From: a candidate division FCPU426 bacterium | Lineage (GTDB): Bacteria > Oederibacteriota > Muellerivitia > Muellerivitales > Muellerivitaceae | Assembly: GCA_003152075.1 (NCBI GenBank) | Contig: PLZG01000024.1 | Span: forward strand, 1 to 64,000 | Reading direction: 5' to 3' | DNA: 64,000 bases | In this document: piece after piece, positions 44,740 to 53,800 of the stretch | Layout: the number at the start of each line of letters is the position of its first letter | How positions within the stretch are numbered: the first letter of the stretch is position 1 | Translations under genes and position numbers: made by a program | The notes under the pieces: generated by a model | Seen by the model: only the letters and a program-made list of their open reading frames with translations | Told to the model about the DNA's origin: nothing | The model's database searches: none

Positions 44740-46596
44740 TTAATGCCTATCAAACCTTCGGTAAAGCTCGGTAAGGGGAATCGAAAGGATGGTGGGGCGT
44801 CCATGGGGGCAGGTAAAGGGTAGGTTTGCCGCCCTCATTTGGTTGATCATCCCAACCATTTGTTCCTCGTTCAAGCGGTCCCCCGCCATCACGGCGCTTC
44901 GGCAGGACATGAAAGTTGCTGCCCTTTCCCTCGCTTGTTCCAAGCGGTTGGCGCTTTTGACACCGGATGAGTCCTGTTCGGCCAGGTCATCCACCAAGTC
45001 CTTCACCAAGAAAATAAGGTTCTTCCCGGCTAAGTCAGCTGGAACAGAACGAATCAAAAAAGTATTTCCACCAAAGGGGGCGGTTTCCATTCCCAATTCC
45101 AACAAGGTATCCAGATTATTCTTTAAAACTTGGGCTTCTTTGGCGCTCAATTCCACCGTAACGGGAACCAAGAGGGGTTGAACCTCTAGTTTTTTCTCCC
45201 GAACACCTTGCATCAGCCGTTCGTAATTGAGCCGCTCGTGGACAGTATGCTGGTCAGCGATGAACATTTCCGAGTCCGACTGAAAAACAATGAAGGTATT
45301 GAACAACTGGCTGAAATTATAAAGTGATACTTGAGGGTCAATCCGCTTGGCCTGCAGGGAGGCCTTGCCAAAACCTTGCTCGACAAAGGTGGATAGGACG
45401 GCCGCCGAAGGCGCATCTGTCCCGCCAGTGGAGTATTTCTGGGCTATTCTTTCGTAAAGACTAGGTCCCGCAGAACTTGGAACACCGACGGCTAATCCCG
45501 GCTCATTCAGGAGCATGGGCGCCTCAAAGGTAGTGCTATATGAACCGCTGGCCTGGGAAATCTCCGCCGTTCCATAACCTACAGGCTGGGCGGTGGGCTG
45601 AAGGGCCCCCGGGGCCGCCAGCAAAGCGCTGCGAATGGCTCGGACAATCGTTTCGTAAACTTCCCTGTCCTTGGCGAATTTCACTTCCTTTTTGGTTGGA
45701 TGAACATTCACATCCACTTGTTCTTCAGGCATTTCAATAAACAAAACGGCCACCGGAAACCGGCGGGTTGGTAACAAGGTGTGAAACGCCGTCATCACCG
45801 CGTGCCCAAGGGATGGATTGGAAATCCATCGGCGGTTCACAAAATAAAGCATGTTCTCCCGGGTGGGTTTGGTGACAGTGGGCGCACTGACAACGCCTGT
45901 GATGTGGATTCCAGCGGATTTGTAGTCCACGGGCAAAAAAACGGAGGAAAGGTCTTTCCCGAATACACTTGAAAGCCTCACTGAAAACTCCGACGGCGTC
46001 ACGTGGAGAGTTTCTTTCCCGTCGATCGTCAGTTTGAAGCCCACTTGTGGAAAAGCCAGGGCATAGGTCGTCATCACCATCACGATGTGGTTTTCCTCGG
46101 TGCTTTGCTTCTTCATGAATTTCAAACGGGCGGGCGTGTTAAAAAAAAGATTGGAGATGGTAATGGTCGTTCCCGTTGGTCTTCCAGCTTCCAGGGTCTT
46201 TGCCGTGCCGCCGCCCTTAATCTTGATGAAAACACCCGAAAGGGCGTCGAGGACACGCGTGGAAAGTTCAAAGTTGGATACTGAGGCAATGCTGGCTAGG
46301 GCCTCCCCGCGGAACCCAAAGGTTTGAAGGTGGGATAAGTCATCCACCGTGAATATCTTGCTGGTGGCGTGCTTTTGGACGGCTAATTGGGCGTCCTCAG
46401 GCGCCATCCCTTCCCCATTGTCGGTCACCTTGATGAGCCGGCTTCCACCTTCTTGAATTTCAACCTCCACCCAGGTGGCCTTGGCGTCTAATGAATTCTC
46501 AACCAGTTCTTTGACGACCGATGAAGGACGTTCAACCACCTCTCCAGCGGCGATCTGATTAATAACTTTTTCGGGGAGAGTTTTTATTTTGTTCAT
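44740..46596 (-). CDS. mutL: DNA mismatch repair protein MutL
   Basis: MutL links MutS mismatch recognition to strand removal. The 618-residue protein has the GHKL ATPase half: ENSLDAKAT (about 31-39), DNGEGM (about 59-64) and GFRGEALASI (about 92-101). A linker of ~90 residues follows, then the C-terminal dimer domain. That domain contains an endonuclease-type metal motif, DQHTVHERLNYE (about 429-440, with Thr where most have Ala), plus SCRSAVMAG and CPHGRPT. These motifs imply it nicks DNA itself, as in bacteria lacking MutH; no mutH is in the window. Confidence 0.95.
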   Translation of the reverse strand: MNKIKTLPEKVINQIAAGEVVERPSSVVKELVENSLDAKATWVEVEIQEGGSRLIKVTDNGEGMAPEDAQLAVQKHATSKIFTVDDLSHLQTFGFRGEALASIASVSNFELSTRVLDALSGVFIKIKGGGTAKTLEAGRPTGTTITISNLFFNTPARLKFMKKQSTEENHIVMVMTTYALAFPQVGFKLTIDGKETLHVTPSEFSVRLSSVFGKDLSSVFLPVDYKSAGIHITGVVSAPTVTKPTRENMLYFVNRRWISNPSLGHAVMTAFHTLLPTRRFPVAVLFIEMPEEQVDVNVHPTKKEVKFAKDREVYETIVRAIRSALLAAPGALQPTAQPVGYGTAEISQASGSYSTTFEAPMLLNEPGLAVGVPSSAGPSLYERIAQKYSTGGTDAPSAAVLSTFVEQGFGKASLQAKRIDPQVSLYNFSQLFNTFIVFQSDSEMFIADQHTVHERLNYERLMQGVREKKLEVQPLLVPVTVELSAKEAQVLKNNLDTLLELGMETAPFGGNTFLIRSVPADLAGKNLIFLVKDLVDDLAEQDSSGVKSANRLEQARERAATFMSCRSAVMAGDRLNEEQMVGMINQMRAANLPFTCPHGRPTILSIPLTELYRRFDRH

Positions 46597-46686
46597 GATT
46601 GCCTTAAAAAGATCAAAGTCGTCTTCCGCATGGCTAAATATATAGGACAGGAGCGAGGGAAATAAAAGGATTAAACAGTAATAGAT

Positions 46687-48258
46687 TTAGACCTGGGGAT
46701 TTAAACCCGTCACTTCGTATATCTGCACCTTAGAGGATTTGCCCTTGAGTTGGACGGGTTTCAATTTCTTGACGTTGACGCGGTTCCCCAGTTCTTGGAA
46801 GGTGTCCTCGGTGATGAATATTTGGCTTCCCTCGGTCTCACCCTCGATGCGGGCGGCGACATTGACCATATCACCGATGGCGGTGTATTCCATACGGCGC
46901 TCGCTACCGATATTCCCCACGATGGCTTCCCCGGTATTGATGCCGTAACCCACCTGAATCTGTGGCTTCTTTTCCGATTTCCACTTATCGTTCAACTTAT
47001 CAAGCCTTAGGCGCATTTCCACAGCCGTTTTAACACATTTGTAGGCATTGTCCTTCAACTCGAGGGGAGCACCATATATGGCCATGATGGCGTCACCAAT
47101 GAATTTATCCAAGGTTCCATGGTTATTGAAAATGACATCCGACATGGCGCTGAAATATTCGTTTAATAAGCTGACGATAGTTTCGACAGGTTCTTTTTCG
47201 GTTAGGGTGGTGAATCCCCGGATATCGCAGAATAGGATCGATACCCTCTTTTTCTGGCCTCCCAAGGCGAAACTTTCGGTGTTATTGACCACCATTTCAT
47301 CCACGATATTAGGGGAAAGATAACGTTGGAGAGAAGTCCTCAACCGCTCTTCCCTTCTCACATCATCAAAGAGCTTGGCGTTCGCGATAGCGACGGCCGC
47401 TTGGTTGGCGAAGGCCGAAAGAAAATACATGTCCTCTTCGTTGAATGTGTTGGTTCCTTCCGCCTTATCCACGTAAATAACCCCAACGATATTTTCCCTT
47501 TCCCAAATGGGCACGCAAATGACCGAGGATAGGGGCAAGGCCTTCAAGCTCTCCCGGTTGGCGAAGCGTACGTCGTGGACCGCGTCCAAAACCAGCACGG
47601 GCACCCGTTCCTTGAGTACGGTGTCAACGATGGTTTGGCTGTAGGGGGCCTGGGCTTCGGCCGGGGTCAAGGCGTGAGTCGCCGCGGGCTTTAACTCGCC
47701 CGACTTTTCCTTCAACAAAAGGAAACCCCGGTTCGCCTGCATCACCTTAATCGCCATTGCCATGATGATGTTCAAGAGGGTTTTGAGCTCGAGTACCGAA
47801 TTAACGATGTTTCCCACTTCGTAAAGGGTCAGAAGCTTCTTGTGGGCCAACTCGTCGATCTTTGGGGTCTTGGAGTCGGTGGTCTCTTTCGAAACCTCAA
47901 CGGCAAATCGTAACCGGGTTCCACCTAGGGAAATGACATCCTGATTACGTAGGGGGCTTTCCGTTATACGAGTACCATTTAAAAAGGTGCCATTCGTGCT
48001 ACCCAAGTCACGAAGATTGATACCACCCATTCCCAATATGATTTGGCAATGTTGGCGGGAAACCAACGGGTCAGTGATCATGACCTCACAGGTATTAGAC
48101 CGTCCCATGGTAGTGCTGGGGCGCGCGATTTTGAACACATGGCCTTGCTCAGGGCCAGCCAGTACGGTGATGGTAATCTGGGGTTTACCCGACGATTTGG
48201 GCGGCGTTAAGACAATACGCCCGGGAATCGACGGCTCAGGGGTTGAGGTTGTGGCCAT
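46687..48258 (-). CDS. FHA-GAF-class III adenylate cyclase
   Basis: This 523-residue signalling protein starts with an FHA phosphothreonine-binding domain (about 40-125: MGRSNTCEVMITDPLVSRQHCQI, LRDLGSTNGTFLNG). A GAF sensor domain follows (about 145-295, with VICVPIWERENIVGVIYVDK). The C-terminal class III cyclase (about 325-520) has both metal Asp (ILFCDIRGF, FIGDAIMAIYG), a substrate-specifying Lys in LDKFIGD and Asp in AIGDMVNVAAR (adenylate rather than guanylate type) and the transition-state Arg. It lies seven bases after the kinase gene on the same strand. A kinase-to-FHA relay producing cAMP is the obvious inference. Confidence 0.9.
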   Translation of the reverse strand: MATTSTPEPSIPGRIVLTPPKSSGKPQITITVLAGPEQGHVFKIARPSTTMGRSNTCEVMITDPLVSRQHCQIILGMGGINLRDLGSTNGTFLNGTRITESPLRNQDVISLGGTRLRFAVEVSKETTDSKTPKIDELAHKKLLTLYEVGNIVNSVLELKTLLNIIMAMAIKVMQANRGFLLLKEKSGELKPAATHALTPAEAQAPYSQTIVDTVLKERVPVLVLDAVHDVRFANRESLKALPLSSVICVPIWERENIVGVIYVDKAEGTNTFNEEDMYFLSAFANQAAVAIANAKLFDDVRREERLRTSLQRYLSPNIVDEMVVNNTESFALGGQKKRVSILFCDIRGFTTLTEKEPVETIVSLLNEYFSAMSDVIFNNHGTLDKFIGDAIMAIYGAPLELKDNAYKCVKTAVEMRLRLDKLNDKWKSEKKPQIQVGYGINTGEAIVGNIGSERRMEYTAIGDMVNVAARIEGETEGSQIFITEDTFQELGNRVNVKKLKPVQLKGKSSKVQIYEVTGLNPQV

Positions 48259-48265
48259 TACAAAC

Positions 48266-50071
48266 TCATTTCTTCAATCCGTAAATTAAAACACTGCAAT
48301 TAGCGATATCCGTGACATACAAATTATTCTCGGCATCCATAGCGACCCCGTAATATTTCGGGGCGATTTTATAATTGCCCTGGGGCATGCCAAACTCGGT
48401 TAAATAATACCCTTCCGGATCGAAAACTTGAATCCTTACATCACGATCGGTTACGAAAATATTGCGTTTTGAGTCTGTAGCAACGCCCACGGGGGCCTGA
48501 AACTCTCCCCGGCCCGTCCCCCGCTTGCCGAATTTATTCTTAAAAACACCTCGGTGGGTGAATATCTGGACACGGTAGTTTTTCTCGTCCACCACCAATA
48601 GGTTCGAGGCATTGTCGATGGCCAAACCAGCGGGGCAATTGAATTCCCCAAGCCGCGCGCCTTGGATGCCGAACTTATTCAAAACCTTGCCGGCAGGGTT
48701 AAATACCCGGATCCGATGGTTCCCCGTATCCGAAACATAGATATTATCCTTGTCGTCCAGACACAGAGCTTGGGGATGAAAAAATCCTCCCGTGCCTATT
48801 TCAATTTTTCCAGTGGTTGGGGAGGCCGGCTCGCCGAACTTGGCGATCAATTGCCCACCCTTCCCGATAATTTGAACATTGCATGTTTTGGCGTCCAAGG
48901 CCACCAGATTCCCGCCTTGGTCCACGGTCAAAGAAACTGGCATAAGGAATGAAACTTCCCGAATGTCATTCGTTTCTTTCCCGAATTTTCCCACCGTGTA
49001 CAGATATTTTCCCTCAAAATCAAAAACCTGTACGTTGCACTTCAAGGAATCGCAGACATAAATTCTTTTTTGCGCGTCCACGGCCACCGACACAGGCGAA
49101 ATGAAATTCCCCTCTTCCTTACCTCGTGTTCCGATGGCCTTGATGAGTTTATAATGGTAACCCTGATAGCGAAGGGTGTTGATATCTCCCACTTCCTTAA
49201 CTTGCTTTTTGGCCGCCTCCTGAATGATAGTGTGGGTCAGGATATCCTGGGTTTTGTTCCCGATTCCGATGGGGGCCGTTAAAAGGTTCGGGTTTAATTT
49301 TTCCAAATCATTCTTCATTTCGGTAGCAGACTGATATCGTTTCGATACTTCTTTTTGCAGAGATTTCAGGATAATTGATTCCAGTTCCTTCGGGATGGAG
49401 GGGTTGATCTTGTGGGGTTCAGGAACCTCATCCTTTAGTATTTTATTCAAGACCACCATGGGAACTTCATCAAAGAAGGGCAACTTACCCGTTACCATTT
49501 CATAAAGAATGACCCCAATGGAATATACGTCTGAAGCCGGCGCCGGATGACCCAGCACCTGTTCTTTGGCCATGTAGTAAAGGGTTCCCCCGATACCCGC
49601 CCCGTTTTTTCCGGCTTGGATCATGGCGGTACCAAAATCCGTAATTTTGGCTTTCCGTTCCGCAGTCAGAAGGATGTTTCCGGGTTTCAAGTCCCGGTGA
49701 ATAACGTTTTTATCATGGGCGTATTGAAGCGCCGCGAGAATTTGGACGATGATATCCACGGCTTCTTTGTAGGTAAGGGGAGTTTCTTGGATGAGCTGGG
49801 CCAGGTTCTTGCCGTCGACATATTCCATTACCATGAAAAAAATGTTTTCGGCTTTATCGACGGTTAGAATTTGAACAATTCCGGGATGATCGAGGGAGGC
49901 GAGAAGCTTGGGTTCGGCGATGAGGGTGGTGAACTCTTCTTTTTGGTTGTGGGGAATTTTGATGGCGACTTTTTTGCCAATCCAGGTGTCTTCAGCTAAC
50001 CAGACAGTACCGAATGTACCGCTTCCCTTGATTTCGAGGAGCTTGTATTTGTCGATGTTTCCTTGAAGCAT
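48266..50071 (-). CDS. Ser/Thr protein kinase with NHL-repeat sensor
   Basis: This 601-residue cytosolic-looking kinase has a complete Hanks core (about 8-265). It contains K38 (VAIKI), the catalytic D127 in HRDLKPGN and D145 in TDFG. The APE-type motif reads MAKEQ at 167-171 (K169 replaces Pro). A 45-residue linker is followed by about six NHL repeats (330-601, e.g. DKDNIYVSDTGNHRIRVFNPAGKVLNKFG). No membrane helix separates kinase from propeller, unlike many PknD-type proteins. ATG 50071 is behind GGGGAG; an earlier start at 50101 adds ten residues. The FHA-GAF-cyclase gene follows seven bases on. Confidence 0.9.
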   Translation of the reverse strand: MLQGNIDKYKLLEIKGSGTFGTVWLAEDTWIGKKVAIKIPHNQKEEFTTLIAEPKLLASLDHPGIVQILTVDKAENIFFMVMEYVDGKNLAQLIQETPLTYKEAVDIIVQILAALQYAHDKNVIHRDLKPGNILLTAERKAKITDFGTAMIQAGKNGAGIGGTLYYMAKEQVLGHPAPASDVYSIGVILYEMVTGKLPFFDEVPMVVLNKILKDEVPEPHKINPSIPKELESIILKSLQKEVSKRYQSATEMKNDLEKLNPNLLTAPIGIGNKTQDILTHTIIQEAAKKQVKEVGDINTLRYQGYHYKLIKAIGTRGKEEGNFISPVSVAVDAQKRIYVCDSLKCNVQVFDFEGKYLYTVGKFGKETNDIREVSFLMPVSLTVDQGGNLVALDAKTCNVQIIGKGGQLIAKFGEPASPTTGKIEIGTGGFFHPQALCLDDKDNIYVSDTGNHRIRVFNPAGKVLNKFGIQGARLGEFNCPAGLAIDNASNLLVVDEKNYRVQIFTHRGVFKNKFGKRGTGRGEFQAPVGVATDSKRNIFVTDRDVRIQVFDPEGYYLTEFGMPQGNYKIAPKYYGVAMDAENNLYVTDIANCSVLIYGLKK

Positions 50072-50161
50072 TCGAACTCCCCTGGGAAAACTCCTAAGCA
50101 CCGCCCGTTTTCAGCCAAACGCGGTAAGTCTTTATTTTATCAAAGGTTTTATGGCCTGTAA

Positions 50162-50716
50162 CTAGCTTAAGCGACCTTGATTTACAGTAACTCCCTCCTT
50201 TTCCAACAACCTTATTTTCCAATCGATTCCACCGCCATAACCCCCTAATTTCTTTTCGCCAGCGACGACCCGGTGGCAGGGAATAAATACAGCAACGGGG
50301 TTTCGATTCAGCGCTTGACCCGCGGCCCGAAAGGCCCTGGGTGATTCGGCTTTCCTTGCCACCCAACCATAAGTGCGGGTTTGCCCATAAGGAATTTGGC
50401 AAGTGGCGTTAAGAATCCGCTGTTGGAAGGAAGTTAAGAAGGAAATGTCGAACGACTTGAACCGGTAAGGCTTTCCCTTGAGGGCTCTTTGGGCTTGAAT
50501 CCGGATTCCGCTGGGAACTGGCGACAGGGGTTTATCCCAAAACCCGATTGGGGCAGGCGGAAGATATTCCTGTAATTTTTTGAAGGCTGTGGCTTTAACT
50601 TTTTGAGGAATAACCAAGGCCGAAAGTCCCTTGTCCGTCCAAGCCGCAGCGCACCAACCACCCAGGGCCGGAAACAAACCAAACTTCGCTTTTGAAGCCC
50701 ACAGATTCTTTTTCAT
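50162..50716 (-). CDS. ogt: methylated-DNA--protein-cysteine methyltransferase (Ogt type)
   Basis: This suicide enzyme moves alkyl groups from O6-alkylguanine to its own Cys. The 184-residue protein has the active-site motif IPCHRVV, RAAGQALNRNPV before it (arginine finger helix), and the late GGYGGGIDWKIRLLEKEG. The start chosen is ATG 50716, which overlaps the murJ stop (ATGA). A start at 50749 would lie 36 bases inside murJ. The N-terminal domain (about 1-90) is Trp/Lys-rich and little conserved. Confidence 0.92.
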   Translation of the reverse strand: MKKNLWASKAKFGLFPALGGWCAAAWTDKGLSALVIPQKVKATAFKKLQEYLPPAPIGFWDKPLSPVPSGIRIQAQRALKGKPYRFKSFDISFLTSFQQRILNATCQIPYGQTRTYGWVARKAESPRAFRAAGQALNRNPVAVFIPCHRVVAGEKKLGGYGGGIDWKIRLLEKEGVTVNQGRLS

Positions 50717-52347
50717 TCCGGCCCCTTCTTCCCTTTTCGAAGAACCCAATCCAGTCCCTCCAAACCCATGAATTTGGCTAACCAGAAATAAACCATGCCC
50801 CCCATGATTACGGGGACCAAGAAATCAAATAAACGGGCAAATGGTACATCAAAACTCTCTATCCCCCGAAGAGTTCCCCAGGAAACAAGTCCCATGAAGG
50901 CGGTTGCCAATAATATTTTGATCGCTTGACTCCATAGAAATCCCCAATCCAACCGAACCCCAATGGAACCTAAACCCGTAAGAAGCCAAACCAAATTAAC
51001 CATCGCCCCCAACCCCGAGGCCAGGACCAACCCCCAAAAGCGCAAATGGATATCGGTAATTAAAAGAAACGCCCCACCATTCAGGACCACATTGGTACCC
51101 ATGGCACAAAAAGATGCGGTAAGGGGTTTTTGAGTTTGTCGATGGGCATAATAGGCTGGAAGGAGAATTTTCACGCCGGTATAACCCACCAAGCCCAAAG
51201 CGTAAAAAGCCGTCGCTTCCGCCGCCGCCCTGGTGGCCTCGGGGGTAAATTTTCCATATTGAAAGGCCAAACGGCAGGCCGGTTCGGCCACAATCCAGAT
51301 TCCAACTGTGCAGGGGACCATGAGGAAAAGACCAACCGCCAGCGCTTTTCCCAGCGTTTCGGAAAAGTCCCTTTCCCTTTTCGCGTTGGCGTGGCGGGAG
51401 AGAAGGGGAAAAGTTACGGTGGCGATAGATACACCCAAGATTCCAAAAGGCAATTGCATAAGACGGTTCCCATAGTAAAGATAGGTGATATACCCCGCCG
51501 AAAGGAAGGACGCGAAAAACTGGTTGACCAATAGGTTGACTTGGAGGACAGACTGGCTGATGACAGAAGGCCCCATCATCCGCAGCATCTCCTTGACGCC
51601 GGCGTTCCTTGGAGGCCAGGACCACCTGACCTTGATTCCAGCCCTTAACCCGGCTGGAACCTGAGCCAACCACTGTAAAAGCATTCCTAAAGTCATTGCA
51701 AGGGCCCAAAGGCGCACGTTGCGGATTTCCTCATCAACATTCGTGCTTGTCCAAAATTTCAAAAGGGCCACGCCCGCGATAATCTGTGTCAAATTCATGA
51801 AAGCGGGGGCGAAAGCCGCCGCAGTGAAGCGGTTCAGCGAGTTTAAAGCCCCCATCCAGAGTGCCGCCAGGGATACGAAAAGAAGAATCGGAAAGAGAAA
51901 TCGAGTCAGGTCGACAGTGAGTTGGAATTTGTCCGTGCCCGGGTTGAAACCATGGGCGATCACATTAACAACCTGGGGCGCGAATAGAATGCCCATTGCC
52001 GTTATCGCTCCCGTGACCAGGCACAAGAGGCTGAACACTTGAGACATCAACTCCCATGCGTCCTTCCGGTTGTTTTTGTCAAGCCGGGCGGTCAAGGCGG
52101 GGACAAAGGCGTTGGAGAGGGCCCCTTCGGCGAATAAATCCCTCAGCAGGCTGGGAATGCGAATGGCCATGAAGTAGGCGTCCGAAATCCACCCGGCCCC
52201 AAAGAGGGTGGCGTTCAACGTATCCCGAATATATCCGGTAACCCGGCTGACCGAGGTGGCGGTGGTCACCAGGCGGAAATGCCCCCCCAAATGAGAGACC
52301 CGTTGATAGGGTCGGCCTCCTTGGGAAGATTGGGCGCGTTTAACCAT
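50713..52347 (-). CDS. murJ: lipid II flippase MurJ
   Basis: MurJ flips the peptidoglycan precursor lipid II across the inner membrane. The 544-residue protein has the expected 14 membrane helices. Conserved MurJ features are visible: ISDAYFMAIRIPSLLRDLFAEGALSNAFVP (about 54-83) with the functional Arg and Asp, and RFLFPILLFVSLAALWMGALNS. Later MVPCTVGIWIVAEP, AFYALGLVGYTGVKILLPAYYA and the C-terminal helices complete it. It overlaps ogt by four bases. Its start faces rpsT on the other strand with only ~115 bases between, so their promoters are close. Confidence 0.94.
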   Translation of the reverse strand: MVKRAQSSQGGRPYQRVSHLGGHFRLVTTATSVSRVTGYIRDTLNATLFGAGWISDAYFMAIRIPSLLRDLFAEGALSNAFVPALTARLDKNNRKDAWELMSQVFSLLCLVTGAITAMGILFAPQVVNVIAHGFNPGTDKFQLTVDLTRFLFPILLFVSLAALWMGALNSLNRFTAAAFAPAFMNLTQIIAGVALLKFWTSTNVDEEIRNVRLWALAMTLGMLLQWLAQVPAGLRAGIKVRWSWPPRNAGVKEMLRMMGPSVISQSVLQVNLLVNQFFASFLSAGYITYLYYGNRLMQLPFGILGVSIATVTFPLLSRHANAKRERDFSETLGKALAVGLFLMVPCTVGIWIVAEPACRLAFQYGKFTPEATRAAAEATAFYALGLVGYTGVKILLPAYYAHRQTQKPLTASFCAMGTNVVLNGGAFLLITDIHLRFWGLVLASGLGAMVNLVWLLTGLGSIGVRLDWGFLWSQAIKILLATAFMGLVSWGTLRGIESFDVPFARLFDFLVPVIMGGMVYFWLAKFMGLEGLDWVLRKGKKGPE

Positions 52348-52349
52348 TA

Positions 52350-52378
52350 TTGACAGTACCTTCCCCTTCGTTTACGAT
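52350..52378 (+). promoter_or_regulatory. sigma70-type promoter for rpsT
   Basis: TTGACA (52350-52355), 17 bases, then TACGAT (52373-52378). It is about 83 bases before the rpsT start and directly next to the murJ start codon. Confidence 0.65.
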
Positions 52379-52461
52379 AACGCCTCGTTTTCGGCCCCTA
52401 TTGATTTCGGGGCCTTCCCCACGTTCCAAAGGAACTGGGGATTCACATTCCTGGAGGATTC

Positions 52462-52719
52462 ATGCCGATTATCAAGTCGTCGATCAAGGATGTTCGCCGC
52501 ACCAAGACCCGCACCGCCCGCAATTCTGCTGAAAAAAATAGGATTCGCACCGCGATGAAAGCCGTTCGGGCCTCGAAAACCGCCGAGGAAGCCACTAAGA
52601 CCCTGAAAATCGCCATGCAGGTTTTGGACAAGGCCTATTCCCACGGGATCATCAAACGCAATACCGCTTCCCGCCAAATTTCCCGCCTGTCCTCATTCGT
52701 TCACAAGCTGAAAAAATAG
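52462..52719 (+). CDS. rpsT: 30S ribosomal protein S20
   Basis: This 85-residue, very basic protein binds 16S rRNA at the base of the body. The motifs KSSIKDVRRTKTRTARNSAEKNRIRTAMK (residues 5-33) and the final HKNTASR/IIKRNTASRQISRLSSFVHKL are typical. GGAGG at 52453-52457 precedes ATG 52462. It is the only gene on the plus strand between 31.5 and 61.9 kb; the location between murJ and holA is common in bacteria. Confidence 0.97.
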   Translation: MPIIKSSIKDVRRTKTRTARNSAEKNRIRTAMKAVRASKTAEEATKTLKIAMQVLDKAYSHGIIKRNTASRQISRLSSFVHKLKK

Positions 52720-52726
52720 TCACGTT

Positions 52727-52775
52727 GGTGGTTCACCCTTGGCAGTTTAAAAATAACTGTCAACCGTGAACCGCC
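52727..52775. repeat. nested inverted repeat between rpsT and holA
   Basis: GGTGGTTCAC (52727-52736) pairs with GTGAACCGCC (52766-52775, nine of ten). Inside it, TTGGCAGTT pairs with AACTGTCAA (eight of nine). The hairpin covers the tail end of holA and could stop convergent transcription from both genes, although there is no T-run. Confidence 0.5.
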
Positions 52776-53782
52776 GTCTTCTTTTTTCCCTGCTTTAAAA
52801 CCCACAACTCCAATAACACTTCTGGAACCCCTTTGGACAGCCGGCCTGTAACCACTCCCGCTTGGATATGAATTAAATCTTTCAAACCTTCCTTCAACTC
52901 ACTCACGGTAAATTGGGATGATTGGTCCCACAGGATTTTCAACCGATAGGGATTCAGTCCTAACTGTTCCCCCACCTGGGTTTGGCCCCATCCCTTTGCC
53001 CTCCCTACCGCGATCATCAAAAGCTCCCGGAACCGGCCGTAAAGAAGCATGAGGGTCCCCGTATCCACTCCGTCCTGCAATTGTCCCATCATCTTCAAAG
53101 CCTTATCAATTTGGCGCAAAGCTACAGCGTCCACAAAGGGGAAAACGTCCGATTCCAATCCCGGCACAGGAAGGTTTCTAACATCCTCGGCTGTAACCGC
53201 CTTTTTGGGATAAAGGAAAAGGGAAAGTTGTTCCAAAGCGCCCAAAAGATAGGAAAGTTCCACACCCGCCTTTTGGACCAGTATCTGAACGGCCTCCTCG
53301 GAAAGGCTCAAACCCTTGGCCTGGGCCTCGGTCTTGACCCACCCAGCGATTTTCCAATCCGGCATATCGGAGCATTGAACTGCCCACCCCAACCTCTCCA
53401 CGGCCCCTACCGCTTTGGCGTTTTTCCGCATCCCAGAGGCCAAAAAGACCAGGGTGGATTCGGGGTTGGGATTCGTGAAATATTCCTTTAGCTGTTGAAG
53501 TCCGTCGTCGGAACGGCCGCCCAGGGATTTTTCGGCGTGCTTCAAGACCAACAATTGAGAGGCGGAAAAAAGAGACGTCGTTTGAGCGGCCGAGAGTATG
53601 TCCGAAAGTCGGTTTTCGGCTCCCTCGAAGATTTGGATGGTTCCGCCAGGCTTGGATTTCTTGAAATGGTTCTTCATGGACTGGAAAGCCTCAGAGATCA
53701 CGCTTTCAGAATCTCCAAACAGCAAAACCGCCCGGGGATCATCCCCTTTTTTGAGGCGGGTTAAGAAATCGTCAAAATACAT
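52760..53782 (-). CDS. holA: DNA polymerase III delta subunit
   Basis: HolA is the clamp-loader wrench that opens the sliding clamp. The 340-residue protein begins MYFDDFLTRLKKGDDPRAVLLFGDSESVISEAF. The AAA+ domain lacks a Walker A, as expected. The family landmarks AFPFFDA-like SDVFPFVDAV (about 222-231), KALKMMGQLQ and LLYGRFREL are visible. It is next to rpsT and to the lptE-like gene, matching the leuS-lptE-holA-rpsT neighbourhood seen in many diderms. Confidence 0.9.
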   Translation of the reverse strand: MYFDDFLTRLKKGDDPRAVLLFGDSESVISEAFQSMKNHFKKSKPGGTIQIFEGAENRLSDILSAAQTTSLFSASQLLVLKHAEKSLGGRSDDGLQQLKEYFTNPNPESTLVFLASGMRKNAKAVGAVERLGWAVQCSDMPDWKIAGWVKTEAQAKGLSLSEEAVQILVQKAGVELSYLLGALEQLSLFLYPKKAVTAEDVRNLPVPGLESDVFPFVDAVALRQIDKALKMMGQLQDGVDTGTLMLLYGRFRELLMIAVGRAKGWGQTQVGEQLGLNPYRLKILWDQSSQFTVSELKEGLKDLIHIQAGVVTGRLSKGVPEVLLELWVLKQGKKKTAVHG

Positions 53783-53800
53783 TTCAAGCTCCGCCCATGC

